Assembly (NCBI GenBank): GCA_021613375.1
Contig: CM038720.1
Span: 42,832,089-42,896,088 of the forward strand
Source of the DNA: Megaleporinus macrocephalus
Lineage: Eukaryota; Chordata; Actinopteri; Characiformes; Anostomidae
Length of the DNA: 64,000 nucleotides
Direction: 5' to 3'
Each line of letters begins with the position of its first letter. The stretch's first letter is position 1. Positions 42,220 to 51,884 of the stretch are shown here, one piece after another. Position numbers and translations under genes: made by a program. The notes under the pieces were generated by a model. The model was not told where the DNA came from. It saw nothing but the letters and a program-made list of their open reading frames with translations, and searched no databases.

Positions 42220-44754
42220 TTATTTCCGGGTGGCGGCCGCTGTGGCAGTGGGTGCAGGTTTATTGCTGGTCCGGCGGACGGGCACTTTCGAGACGGGGAT
42301 CTTGGAGCGCGCGGCGTCTGTTTTCCCCTGCAAAGAGTGGTACGTTGCAGTGGAACCAGGTTTCATGGGGATCTTGGACTCCCTGGGTAAACTTGCTGCC
42401 CCCACGGTTTGGCGGGCTGCTGAGTCCAGGATGTCCTCATGGCTGTGGGACATGGTAGGGGTAACAGCCCCTGATCCAACGGAGAAGTCACTCAGAGGGT
42501 CCTTGCTGCTGCTCTCCCGTGACAGAGAAATGGGGCTTTCCTCCTCATGCACTGGCGTAGGCAGGTTCCAGGGTCCTTCGTCGCCATTGGACTGGCTCTC
42601 CTGCCGGTGGTGCTGTTTTGGCCTACCGCCCCCGCTTACAGGGATCTTACTGAGAGCTGTGGGCTTCACAGCTGAGCTCCTCTTCTCTGGTTTGTGAGAG
42701 GCAGTAGGCAAGTGATCCTGGGTGGCAGGGTCCACCTTCTGAGGACGAGTGTGTGCTCCTGCTTCGTCCCCCCCTCTTCGCCTCACCACATCCTCGGGCT
42801 CTTTTTCTCCTCTCAGGGCAGCGGAGGATGATGCTGGGGAAGGCGCGACAGTTGGAAGAGGCCTTGGAGAAGAGGTTAGGACTGGGAGCGGAGGAGACCC
42901 AGAGAGTAGAGAAGCTTCAGAAGGTTCTCGTTTAGGCTTCGCAGAGGTAGCAGAGGCAGAAACCGTCTGTAGCGTTGCGGGTTCTGCTGTGGGTCTAGAA
43001 CCTGCAGGTAGGGGTTTCGTCACAGGTGGGAAGTAGGCAGGAGGGCTTGTTGCAGGTGGAGTTTTAGCAGCATGAGGAGGTCCGGATTCTGAAGATGGGG
43101 CTCTTGTTATAGTTTGAGAAGGAGGCTGCTTCGTCTCGGGTTTGACGATAGGTGCGGTGTTCCGGCTGGTCGATAATCCGAAAGTTGTTACGATTTTGGG
43201 TCTGGTCACGGGAGCGGTAGGAGTAGGTTTGGTTGACGTGGAGAATGGAGGATATTTGGGTGCTTTAGCCTCCTGAGCCACAGAGTGGCTGGGTTTCGTT
43301 GTGGATGTAGGAGCAGGAGCTGGTTTGGTTGTAGCAGGTGGGGTCGGGGTCGGGGTAGGCTCGGTTCTAACAGCAGTAGGAGCAGCAAGTTCTGGAGGAG
43401 ATTCAATGATGGGGGAACTGGAAGGTTCAGGAACAGCAGCAGGGGTAGGAGGGGGAGAAGGGGCGGGGGTAGGCTTGGTTGTAGGTTCAAGAGTGATGGT
43501 AGATGTGGGGATGAGGACAGGTTCGATTAAAACTTTTGAGGTTGGAGTAGTGGGAGGGGACTGCGTGGCTTCTGTAATGGGGATAGGTGCAGGTTTTGTT
43601 GATGGGATAGGGGAGGGTGCTGGGGTAGGTGGAGAGGATAGGTGTTGTAGGTTTGCTGTAGGGGTGAGGACAGGGGCAGGTGTAGGGGATGGAGTAGGTT
43701 TAACTGAAATAGTAGGACTTGGGGTAGATGCGGAGGAAAGTGTGGGTTTCGTTGTAGGGCTAGATGTGGGTTTGGGAGATGCAGTCAATGAAGATATGGG
43801 TTTTGTTGCAGATGTGGGTGAAGGTTTGGTGGAGGAAGCTGAGCTAAGTGTGGACGTGGGTGAGAGGGTAGGTTTAAATTTGCCTGAAACAGGAACCAAC
43901 AAAGTTTTGTCCTTTTTCAAGATTTCCTCCGTCCCCTCAACCCGATTGCTGACTTTGGCCCATTCGGCTTCTACGTCCGCAACAATATCTCCACCGCCCG
44001 TCAACGAGTCAAAGCTCAGGATAGATGAAATATCTCCGAGCAGCGTGCTCAACCTATCGTTACCTGGAGGTTTAGCAGATTCGCTCACCTTTGTAGTGTC
44101 CTCAGATGAAGTAGGCTCATCCTGAGACTGAGAGGGCTGCTGCTCAATCTCAGACTCATCTGGAGATCGCGGTGCGGGCCTTGGAGTTAGAGTCAGGTTC
44201 TCCTTGATGATCTCCACGCTGTTGGACCGGGATGCGAGTAGGGGAGGACCAGGTGCGCCCTCGTCACCTTCCTCCCTCTCCCTCCCGTGCCAGCGCACGC
44301 TCCCAAACAGACCCTTCAGACCTTTCCTCTGCCGCCCAGGTCTCTGGGACTCGGTTTGTGCCAGCCGCTCCCCCCCTCCTCCTTTCCGAGTTCGGCGAAG
44401 CATGTTGAGGAAGCTCAGCGATTTGGCGGAAGTGATGGAGGAGATGGACTGTCTAGTGGGGGTTGACCCCAGGTTACCTTCCTCCTTTGGGGCATCCTCC
44501 TTTTGACTGTCCTCCTGGTCCAGGTCCACCGTTTCGGCCTCTGCCTCCGGGGCCACCGTCTCCGTTAATCCGTCCAGCGTTTTGCTCCTCGAAGGGGGTG
44601 ATTTGGGTCCTCCCTCGGCTTTGCCTCGCATAGAGAAGATGCTGGCTACGCTGCTGCCTGGCTTGCGCTTGCTGAATAGCTTGAAGGCCTTTCTTATTTT
44701 ACCTGGCTGAGAATCGCATGGTGGGGGCTCACAGCTCTCTGACTGGGTATCCAT
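42220..44754 (-). CDS. amer2: amer2-like APC membrane recruitment protein, single exon, 844 aa
   Basis: AMER proteins bind PI(4,5)P2 at the plasma membrane, recruit APC and modulate Wnt/beta-catenin signalling. Family blocks seen: the basic N-terminus PGKIRKAFKLFSKRKPG (residues 17-33) with SIFSMRGK and SRSKTLDGLTE; a second basic block KGLKGLFGSVRWHGRER (144-160); SILSFDSLTGGGDIVAD (244-260); SKIPVS (702-707) followed by SNGDEGPWN (722-730); and ARSKIPVSKVPVRRTSNK (815-832) near the C-terminus. The last block and the one-exon layout point to AMER2 over AMER1 or AMER3. Residues 285-640 are Pro/Thr/Ser/Ala-rich repeats and make it longer than human AMER2. The usual NSDEGYWDST is changed to NGDEGPWNLP. 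The start sits in a good context (GACATGG) and the TAA is at 42220-42222. Long frames on the opposite strand are shadows. Confidence 0.78.
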   Translation of the reverse strand: MDTQSESCEPPPCDSQPGKIRKAFKLFSKRKPGSSVASIFSMRGKAEGGPKSPPSRSKTLDGLTETVAPEAEAETVDLDQEDSQKEDAPKEEGNLGSTPTRQSISSITSAKSLSFLNMLRRTRKGGGGERLAQTESQRPGRQRKGLKGLFGSVRWHGREREEGDEGAPGPPLLASRSNSVEIIKENLTLTPRPAPRSPDESEIEQQPSQSQDEPTSSEDTTKVSESAKPPGNDRLSTLLGDISSILSFDSLTGGGDIVADVEAEWAKVSNRVEGTEEILKKDKTLLVPVSGKFKPTLSPTSTLSSASSTKPSPTSATKPISSLTASPKPTSSPTTKPTLSSASTPSPTISVKPTPSPTPAPVLTPTANLQHLSSPPTPAPSPIPSTKPAPIPITEATQSPPTTPTSKVLIEPVLIPTSTITLEPTTKPTPAPSPPPTPAAVPEPSSSPIIESPPELAAPTAVRTEPTPTPTPPATTKPAPAPTSTTKPSHSVAQEAKAPKYPPFSTSTKPTPTAPVTRPKIVTTFGLSTSRNTAPIVKPETKQPPSQTITRAPSSESGPPHAAKTPPATSPPAYFPPVTKPLPAGSRPTAEPATLQTVSASATSAKPKREPSEASLLSGSPPLPVLTSSPRPLPTVAPSPASSSAALRGEKEPEDVVRRRGGDEAGAHTRPQKVDPATQDHLPTASHKPEKRSSAVKPTALSKIPVSGGGRPKQHHRQESQSNGDEGPWNLPTPVHEEESPISLSRESSSKDPLSDFSVGSGAVTPTMSHSHEDILDSAARQTVGAASLPRESKIPMKPGSTATYHSLQGKTDAARSKIPVSKVPVRRTSNKPAPTATAAATRK

Positions 44755-45330
44755 GTCGACGGTCCGCTGCAGCGTATCTCAGCCTATTGTTCTCTCTCAG
44801 CCTCGCACCAACACCGACCAGTTACAGAGAACACATTTAAAAACAAATAAATAAATATCCTTTTATCTTCGCCTGCGCATACGCAGAATGGCATCTGACG
44901 CGAATCTGTTTCTGGTCTTGCTCTTTCCTTCTATCACAGCTCCCTCTCTCTCTCTCTCCCTCTCTCTCTCTCCCTCTCTCTCTGTTCCTCCCTCCTCTGC
45001 CTCCGCCCTCCTGCTCTCTTTCTCTCTGGCTGCTCCGGTGGGTTTCCATGGCAACTGAGGGTCTAAGCAGCTTTCGTCAGCAATGGAGCGGAGCCAAGGG
45101 CTGTCATCATCGTACTCCAGACACCGTTCTCCCTCTCTCTCTCTCTCGTGCTCTCTTTCTCTGTTCTCCACCTTCTTCTCCTCATCCATCTCATCTGTCT
45201 ATCTCTTCTGCCTATACGGTACGTTCTCTTAATGCTGGCATCAAAATTTCAGCCACAACAAAGGAGGTCATGCGCTCATGGCTTGTGGAAATCAAGTCTC
45301 GACAGATTCATACAAGCTACTGGTAGTATG
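44755..45330 (-). promoter_or_regulatory. 5' flank / 5' UTR of the amer2-like gene
   Basis: Sequence upstream of the - strand start contains several (TC)n tracts on + (GA-rich on the transcript strand) at 44940-45020 and 45125-45180. No TATA box is evident. Charged Arg/Glu frames here come from the GA repeats. Confidence 0.4.
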
Positions 45331-46437
45331 TTCTTCATGTGCTTCGTAGATCCTGAGGTATGAAATCATTTACCTCTGAAAGGGAACGCAGGCTGTGTTA
45401 ACAGGGTGAAGGGAAACAGGCTGTTACTCACTATACTGAGTTCTGCATTATGCATTGATTGCTCAGTGCAGTATCTGTGCTTAAGCACAATTTCTCCCCA
45501 GTGTAAACCCCCCACCACCTCCATCCACCCCTCTCTTGCTTGCTCTCCTTCTCACACATGAGCTATTAGGAAATATCCTTTGCTCAATATTGTCTGCCCC
45601 TCCTTTTCCTTCACAGTGGCATCAGACGTTGTTTCTATGAGACGAGCTTCCCTGTTACGTCTGGCTATGTCTCTCTCTCTAGCCTGTCCACAAATTTAAG
45701 GCCGCACAGTCTCACTGATAACCTCAACGGCTTTATATCCTATCTCTCCACCCATCTCTCCACGTATCCGCTCGGTGTTCCCTCCTTCAAAGCAGTTTTC
45801 TCTCTCCTCCGCGTTTCTAGCTCATTACCACGAAACAATGGGTGCATTCAAGCCCCCAAGTGGTGCTTTCATTGTGGCTTACCAAACAGGGGCTACCCGC
45901 CAGAGACACAGGGAGAGAGGGACCCCCCACACAGACGACGCGCATACACAAACAGCAAAATGACAAAGTTTGTTCGGGAGAGACGCACATGGCAGCAGCA
46001 CAAAGGCTCCAGACTGAGGGGAAGACTCGGCCCGGACTTGTGCTCTGTTCAATCAATCAATCAATTAATCAACCTTTATTTTCACTCACTAAAACACTGA
46101 CGGTAATGCAACCCAGCATTTACAACTTAGAGGGACTAAATTATAATCAAGTATTTAATCAAGGAAGGTAAAATAAGAAACTTCATGAGTAAAAGAATAA
46201 GAATTAAAAGATAAAAATATTAAAAACAGACAAACAAAATAAGAGTTAACTAAGAAGAAATAAATAATTCAAAATAAAAGTGGACGAGCTAAAAATATAA
46301 AACAAAGAAATGAAGAGATAATAATTAGACAATAAAATATAAACACAATTAAGTAGATTAAAAAATGAAGTAAATTAAATACACTAAGATTATGAAGAAA
46401 GTAAATGATAAAAATAAAATAAAATGTAAAACCGAGA
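45331..46437. other. Intergenic DNA, A-rich towards the end
   Basis: No gene seen. A (CAAT)n-like run (AATCAATCAATCAATTAATC) lies at about 46050 and a strongly A-rich stretch at about 46150-46440. Confidence 0.45.
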
Positions 46438-46560
46438 TCGGATACACTGTAAAACAAATTTTACAGAGTATCTACGGTCATTTATTTTAACAGTATTGTA
46501 CTGTAAATTAAATTACAGTATATGACAGTAAAAATAACTGTGTATTTATGGTACTAACCC
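46438..46560. mobile_element. Small ACTGTAAAA / TTTTACAG palindromic MITE-like sequence
   Basis: ACACTGTAAAACAAATTTTA is followed by several inverted ACTGTAAA / TTACAGT motifs over about 110 bases, a pattern of short fish MITEs. Ends are not certain. Confidence 0.4.
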
Positions 46561-46578
46561 GCCAGCTAGCTAACACTG

Positions 46579-47768
46579 TTAAAGTGAACCCCGGCTGGTA
46601 ACACTGGTAAGCCTTAATATGGTGTAATGACTCTAAATTATTAAACACAGTATTAAAAATCACTAAAAGTATCAGATTTATTTTTAAATTAACTCTTTTA
46701 TTCTAAATATTTATCATATGGATGCAGCCATTATTTCTGACGTGCAATGCCTGCTGGGTAGATGAGGTCAGATGGTTTCAGGTCTGAACTGGACTGTGGT
46801 GTGAAGGAGTGAGTGTTAGTTACTAATCTAGCTTAAAGAAAACCATGTACATTGTGTTGTTGATGTGGTTTCAGTGAAAGGCAGTGTGAAGACTGATATT
46901 AGTCTAAACAGCTTCACAAACATAAACAAGGAGAATAGTTAGTGAAGCAGCGTGTGGACCAACACAGCTACCCAAAGTTCTGCTCTCCTCACTTCAGTCT
47001 GGATGAGTGTGAGTGGTTCAGTAGACCACCACTGGTGAGAGACTTGACGGAGGCTGTTGGTTTTAAGCGGAGACTAAAACACAATGCAGAGCCACAGTTT
47101 CCCCACCGTGAACATGAACATGCGCTGGACTCTCTCCTGAGAACGTTTAGCGTTAGCGTCAGCTGCTTCTCCTTGTTTGTGGATCCTGAAGGTGAAAGTA
47201 GAGTCTTAGTAGTGAACATACTACTCACTAATAAAGGAGTGTGAAGCTCAGAGACACTCCCGTTCAGTGTATCTAGCTGTTTACTGAGTGTGAATGTTTC
47301 CTGCTAGAAAGCGGAGCTCCTTTAACAGACACTCTCCTTCTCCATCAACACCAACACACAGCTTCACAACAACTCCAGCACTGTGTCACTCTCTCCTCCA
47401 CCCTCTCTGTTCACCATTTACACTAACGTGGTGTGTGATGTCACCACTGATGTCAGAAATGTTGAGTTCTAGTTCAAACTGTAAAGACTGAACAGTAGCA
47501 TGTTTAGTAGCTAGCTGTGCTCGAGCGTGACGGCCGGTTACTGAAACCATTTGACGTCACTACCCGCTGATCACGTCAGTAGATACAACAATGGAGACCC
47601 ACGTGCAGCGGATTTTACACTAAATCTAATTAATCTGATACTTTTAGTGATTTTTAACAGAAAATCTAATTAATCTGATACTTTTAGTGATTTAACAACC
47701 TGTTTAATAATTTAGAGTCAGTACACCATAATAAGGAGTACATGTGTTACCAGCAGGGTTCCCTTTAA
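46579..47768 (+). mobile_element. Kolobok-like DNA transposon with about 100-bp terminal inverted repeats and TTAA target duplication
   Basis: Left end AGTGAACCCCGGCTGGTAAC from 46583; right end is the complement of AGGGAACCCTGCTGGTAACA, ending at 47764. Both are flanked by TTAA (46579-46582 and 47765-47768). The inverted repeats continue for about 100 bases through GACTCTAAATTATTAAACA and ATCACTAAAAGTATCAGATT. In the right arm the last block is duplicated in tandem. The interior codes for a THAP-like remnant. TTAA duplication plus THAP is the signature of the Kolobok superfamily as I know it; piggyBac also uses TTAA but lacks THAP. Confidence 0.75.
46942..47244 (+). pseudogene. THAP-type zinc-finger remnant inside the Kolobok-like element
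   Basis: The frame reads QHSYPKFCSPHFSLDECEWF and then FKRRLKHNAEPQFP. CS.HF and LK..A.P..F are the second half of a C2CH THAP DNA-binding domain, where Cys-x2-His binds zinc and the AVPTIF-like box closes the fold. The first Cys pair is not in this frame: an in-frame TAG lies at 46936-46938, so the N-terminal part is on another exon or is lost. The frame ends after about 100 codons with no transposase core visible. Confidence 0.5.
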
Positions 47769-48084
47769 AGATACAGTTTCTTTGCTAAATTTAGTCAATT
47801 AGTAAAACATTTAAAATCTTAAAAGTTCCATAATTACGCTGAAATTAGGAGACACAGCGTTAACAGATACCTTGTGCTTGAGTTTCACAGGAACCGCATT
47901 AGTCTGCAATCAGTATGATTTGGATGGATAGTGACTGGATGTGTGGAGGGAGGATGGCACAGATTTCCACAGGTTGACAGAAAATACTGTATTATTTAAT
48001 AATGTATTATTACTTATCTGCTGTTGCTGGGAAACTGATTACATTACTGTTAATTTACATAAAATGAGTAATAATTTAATTAAG

Positions 48085-48115
<31 letters not shown>

Positions 48116-48224
48116 ATATCTGGAGGACACATTGACTCATAGTGGTAATAGTGGTCAATTCATCATGAGTCCTAGTCTTACTGTCTTGCCTGAAATCTTA
48201 TTTAGAAAATGTGATTATATCACT
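47769..48224. other. Intergenic DNA with (TA)n at 48086-48111
   Basis: Unremarkable AT-rich sequence and one short (TA)n. No gene seen. Confidence 0.5.
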
Positions 48225-48408
<184 letters not shown>

Positions 48409-49616
48409 TCATAGTGTTTAGATAGACTTTCAGTAAACCCCACCGCTCACACAGCCACACACTACAGTAGGACTCCACTGTCTGACCCACAGTTTTAAAC
48501 CTCTCACCAGTGACCAGTCACATCACCCCCAGACCAACTCTTCACTCTACAATACTCACTCCTACCGAGCACACGAGGGTGAAGCAGCTCACTCACCAGT
48601 TTTCCTGTAAGCCATACGGCCCCCAGAGTCGGACACACAGCAAATTAATCATCACATTTATATATATAGAGATTACGGAGCTCTGAGGAAAGTTCAGAGG
48701 GGCGATAGAGAGATAAACTCATCACTGTAGTCAGAACTTTTCAGTCAGAACTCAGAGAATGTTGCTCCTGTTTGTTACGAGGCCTCGTATTCACAGCCTC
48801 CTATCCGACTCCTCCGCTCCTCCTTTTCTGACACAGACATTACTTTAGTAGTGCAGCTGCACTAACCGCAGCACTATTTAAGGTGGAATGGAAATCTCAG
48901 TAAATCACAGGGTATAAAAGTGTTTATTGTGACTGAAATCATAAATAAAACAGAGAATACTTTTACTTTTTTACTTAAAGTACATTTCTAGAGTAGATAC
49001 TTCTACTATTTTGGTGATGCTGTCCTCTGTAGGGAGCACAGTGTGTGAAGCGTTTGCAGCTCCTGGCTGAGGATCTTATTGGTATGAACTCTAGAATGTT
49101 TTTGATAATGTTTGGAATCTTTTATATCAGAGCATCACCCTGTTTAAGAAGTTTTTGAACTATGACCTCATCACTCCTCGTCCTAAGCCTCCGCTCTCTC
49201 AGCGTTTTTGGAATGTTTGCAGGCAGCAGTGCCGGTTTGAGTATTTAAAAACACTGGAGTTGAGGAGGTAAGCTGAGGTGATGCTGGAATGATGTGCTCC
49301 TCTATTAATCCACTGTTTAGGAGGGTTTTAAGAACAGACTAATTAAACTCATACTAAATGTAAAGTAAATTAAATTCATAGGAACTGGACTGTTTAGGTG
49401 TTTGAGTTATTCTGTCCAGAGATTAATGTGTCATGTTCTGTTTCTGTGATGTATGAGCTCTTCAGTCTCCTCGTTCAGTCTAGGGGGTGGTCGTACGCTG
49501 AAACCAGCTGGTTTGGTTCCCTGAACCAAGAGGACACGACTGCCGGACCCTTAAACACTAAAACTGCTCCCTGAGTCCTGTGGATAGGGCTGCTCACCAC
49601 TCTAAGCAAGTGTGTT
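48409..49616. other. Intergenic DNA
   Basis: No gene recognised. GCACTATTTAAGGTGGAATG near 48878 is the reverse of the 'TTCCACCTTAAATAGT' motif that makes up the 66-bp array at 55 kb, so it is an interspersed sequence. Confidence 0.4.
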
Positions 49617-49993
49617 CACTACTGTGTGTGCATGTAGTGTTTCACTGCCCCTGGAGTGTATATCCACTAGTGTGTGCATATGTGTGCCCTCTAGTGTGTG
49701 TGTGTTCATGATTGTGTGTGTATGTGGGTGTTTCACTGCCCCCTAGTGTGAGTGTTTACTACTGTGTGTGTATGTGGGTGTTTCACTGCCCCTTAGTGTG
49801 AGTGTTCATTAGTGTGTGCGTATGTGTGCCCCCTAGTGTGTGTGTTCATGAGTGTGTATGAATGTGGGTGTTTCACTGCCCCCTAGTGTGTGTGTTCACT
49901 AGTGTGTGCGTATGTGTGTCCCCTAGTGTGTGTGTTTACTAGTGTGTGTGTATGTGGGTGTTTCACTGACCCCTAATGTGTGCGTGTTCAAGA

Positions 49994-50038
<45 letters not shown>

Positions 50039-50150
50039 CTTCACTGCCCCCTAGTGTGTATGTTTGCTAGTGTGTTTGTGTTTAGGGTTAGGGTTAGTTT
50101 CACTGCCCCTTAGTGTGTGTATTTACGAGTGTGTTTGTTTATGTGTGTTC

Positions 50151-50201
<51 letters not shown>

Positions 50202-50212
50202 GGTGTTTCAAT
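49617..50212. repeat. Degenerate minisatellite of GTGTTTCACTGCCCCCTAGTG units mixed with (TG)n
   Basis: Repeated blocks of TGTGTATGTGGGTGTTTCAC followed by TGCCCCCTAGTGTG, with two pure (TG)n tracts (49994-50034, 50154-50196). Contains several CTCF-core-like motifs (separate entry) and one TTAGGGTTAGGGTTAG. Confidence 0.85.
49736..50057 (-). promoter_or_regulatory. Cluster of CTCF-core-like motifs in one orientation
   Basis: CTGCCCCCTAGTGT (complement ACACTAGGGGGCAG) fits CCASYAGRKGGCRS at 13 of 14 positions at 49736, 49876 and 50044. Weaker 12-of-14 versions (CTGCCCCTTAGTGT) lie at 49786 and near 50104. All point the same way. They lie between the amer2-like and zdhhc20 genes. Function is inference. 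Confidence 0.4.
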
Positions 50213-51884
50213 GATCGGATGCACTAAATGCAGAGATCAGATTTCTTTGTGTTTAAACACTAATGTTCAGTAGTTTTAAATTCTAAATTATTGTCTGTTA
50301 CAATGAGCCCCTTCTGTAGGACCAGTAGTGAAATCTGTGCTCACCTTTTTTCACACAGTGGCTCATAAATGAACAGAAACTAAATTGAAAGTTTTCGTGT
50401 GTAGTTTGCTCGTACAGAAAAGTTTTAATCTTGTTCAAACTAGTTTTCCTGGACCAGCAAGAACCTAAACGCTCTGGGCCGCCCTCTGTCCAGCTAGAAC
50501 CTGGACTATAAATAAAGAAACATTATTAACTGTTAACGTTCCTGGAATCTGGGAGCATCTCTGTTCCGTCACTTCCGTCCACTGCAGACAGACGTGTTTA
50601 CTAAAGATGTTAAAAACTATTAAACCAAAACAGATCAATGCTGAGAAGATGTTCCCCGACTGATACTCTGCTAAGACCAACACGGACTCTCCAGCGGTGC
50701 TCCTGGTTAATATCTGAGCTTTGTAGGATTCTACACGCACCACAACGTTCTCAAGAACATTAGTTTGGAAACAACTGTACAAATAAAAACCCAATAAAAT
50801 CAAACGGTAATAAAAAATCCTGATCAGGGCTTCATGTGTCTTAATACAAATGTGTACGTGTTAGAGGCTGAGGGAGATGCTGGCCTCCTCACGCTCAGCA
50901 CAAGATCTCCTTCTTCAAGGCCTCATGTGAATGAAACCATTGTTCCTGTGACATAACACAAGGACCCCCTCGGGCCGGTGGGGAGCGGTGGCCGTAAATA
51001 GACAAACGTGTTGAAATATAGTCACAGCAAGAGCCAGCAAAGATCACAGAGGACCTCATGATACCAGCACACCAGGAGCACACTCTGGATATACAGGACT
51101 TCATTCTATACAGCTCAAATACAGATATACATTAAAACCTGCCTCCATTCAGACTGTGCAGCTCATGAATAATTAATGAGCTCTGCTCTGATTGGCTGGT
51201 TTACAGCGACAATGATCACACAGAAGCAACACAGACCAAATAAAACCAGCCTCTGTGTAAATAAGCTCCGCCCACATATTATTTAGTTAGCTATGCTAGT
51301 AACTCGGAGCTGCTGGTTGCTAACGTTACCTATACTAGCAACTCTCTTTGATCTGGACATCAAACAGAAAGTAGATGAAAGGTGTCTCTGTGGAACTTTC
51401 AGTTGAAGATGATCTGCTTCAACCAGCACACAGTGATCCACTCACACAGCATGGCTGCTACTTCCAGTCACTGTTGGAGGTTGTGGTGCTAATAAAGGTG
51501 GAGCTGCTCGTCTCTTCAGTCTCTTCAGTGTTGAACGCTGAGCTGAAGCTGCTCCATGGTGTCCGAGTGTTGGAGAAACTGTCCGGAGTGAAACGTACAG
51601 ACTGCAGAGTTAAAGTTGTTCAGGATTCTGTTAAAGATGTTGGAAGTTCAGCAGCTGGTTTTGGGAATTCTCCGTTCCACCTTAAACGCTGCTGTGGTTT
51701 CATTCTGGCGTCTGTAGGAGCTGCAGTGTTTAAGGTGGAACATTAGATGAAGATTGTGGAGAAGAGGAACTTCAGGCTGGTTTAAAGATCAACATGGAGC
51801 TCTGACAGTTGGGTTGTTTGTTGGGAAGGAATGAAAAGTGGAGACGTTCCGTTCACAGCCTGGAACACTGGATTCTCCACCACC
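50213..51884. other. Intergenic DNA with interspersed repeat fragments
   Basis: 50460-50800 and 50870-51110 look like decayed dispersed repeats. CAGCTCATGAATAATTAATG AGCT near 51163 is an imperfect palindrome. The 123-codon frame at 51375-51746 contains TTCCACCTTAAACGC, the motif of the 55-kb array, and shows no protein similarity I recognise, so I do not call it a gene. Confidence 0.4.

Noticed and set aside
43301..44125. 274-codon + strand frame opposite the amer2-like gene
   Set aside because: Antisense shadow of the Pro/Thr/Ser-rich coding region (Gly/Val-rich complement).
50083..50098. TTAGGGTTAGGGTTAG telomere-like run
   Set aside because: Only two and a half units inside a GT-rich minisatellite; too short to argue for an interstitial telomere.
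51375..51746. 123-codon frame beginning MKGVSVELSVEDD
   Set aside because: No recognisable family. It includes the interspersed TTCCACCTTAAA motif and lies in repeat-derived DNA.
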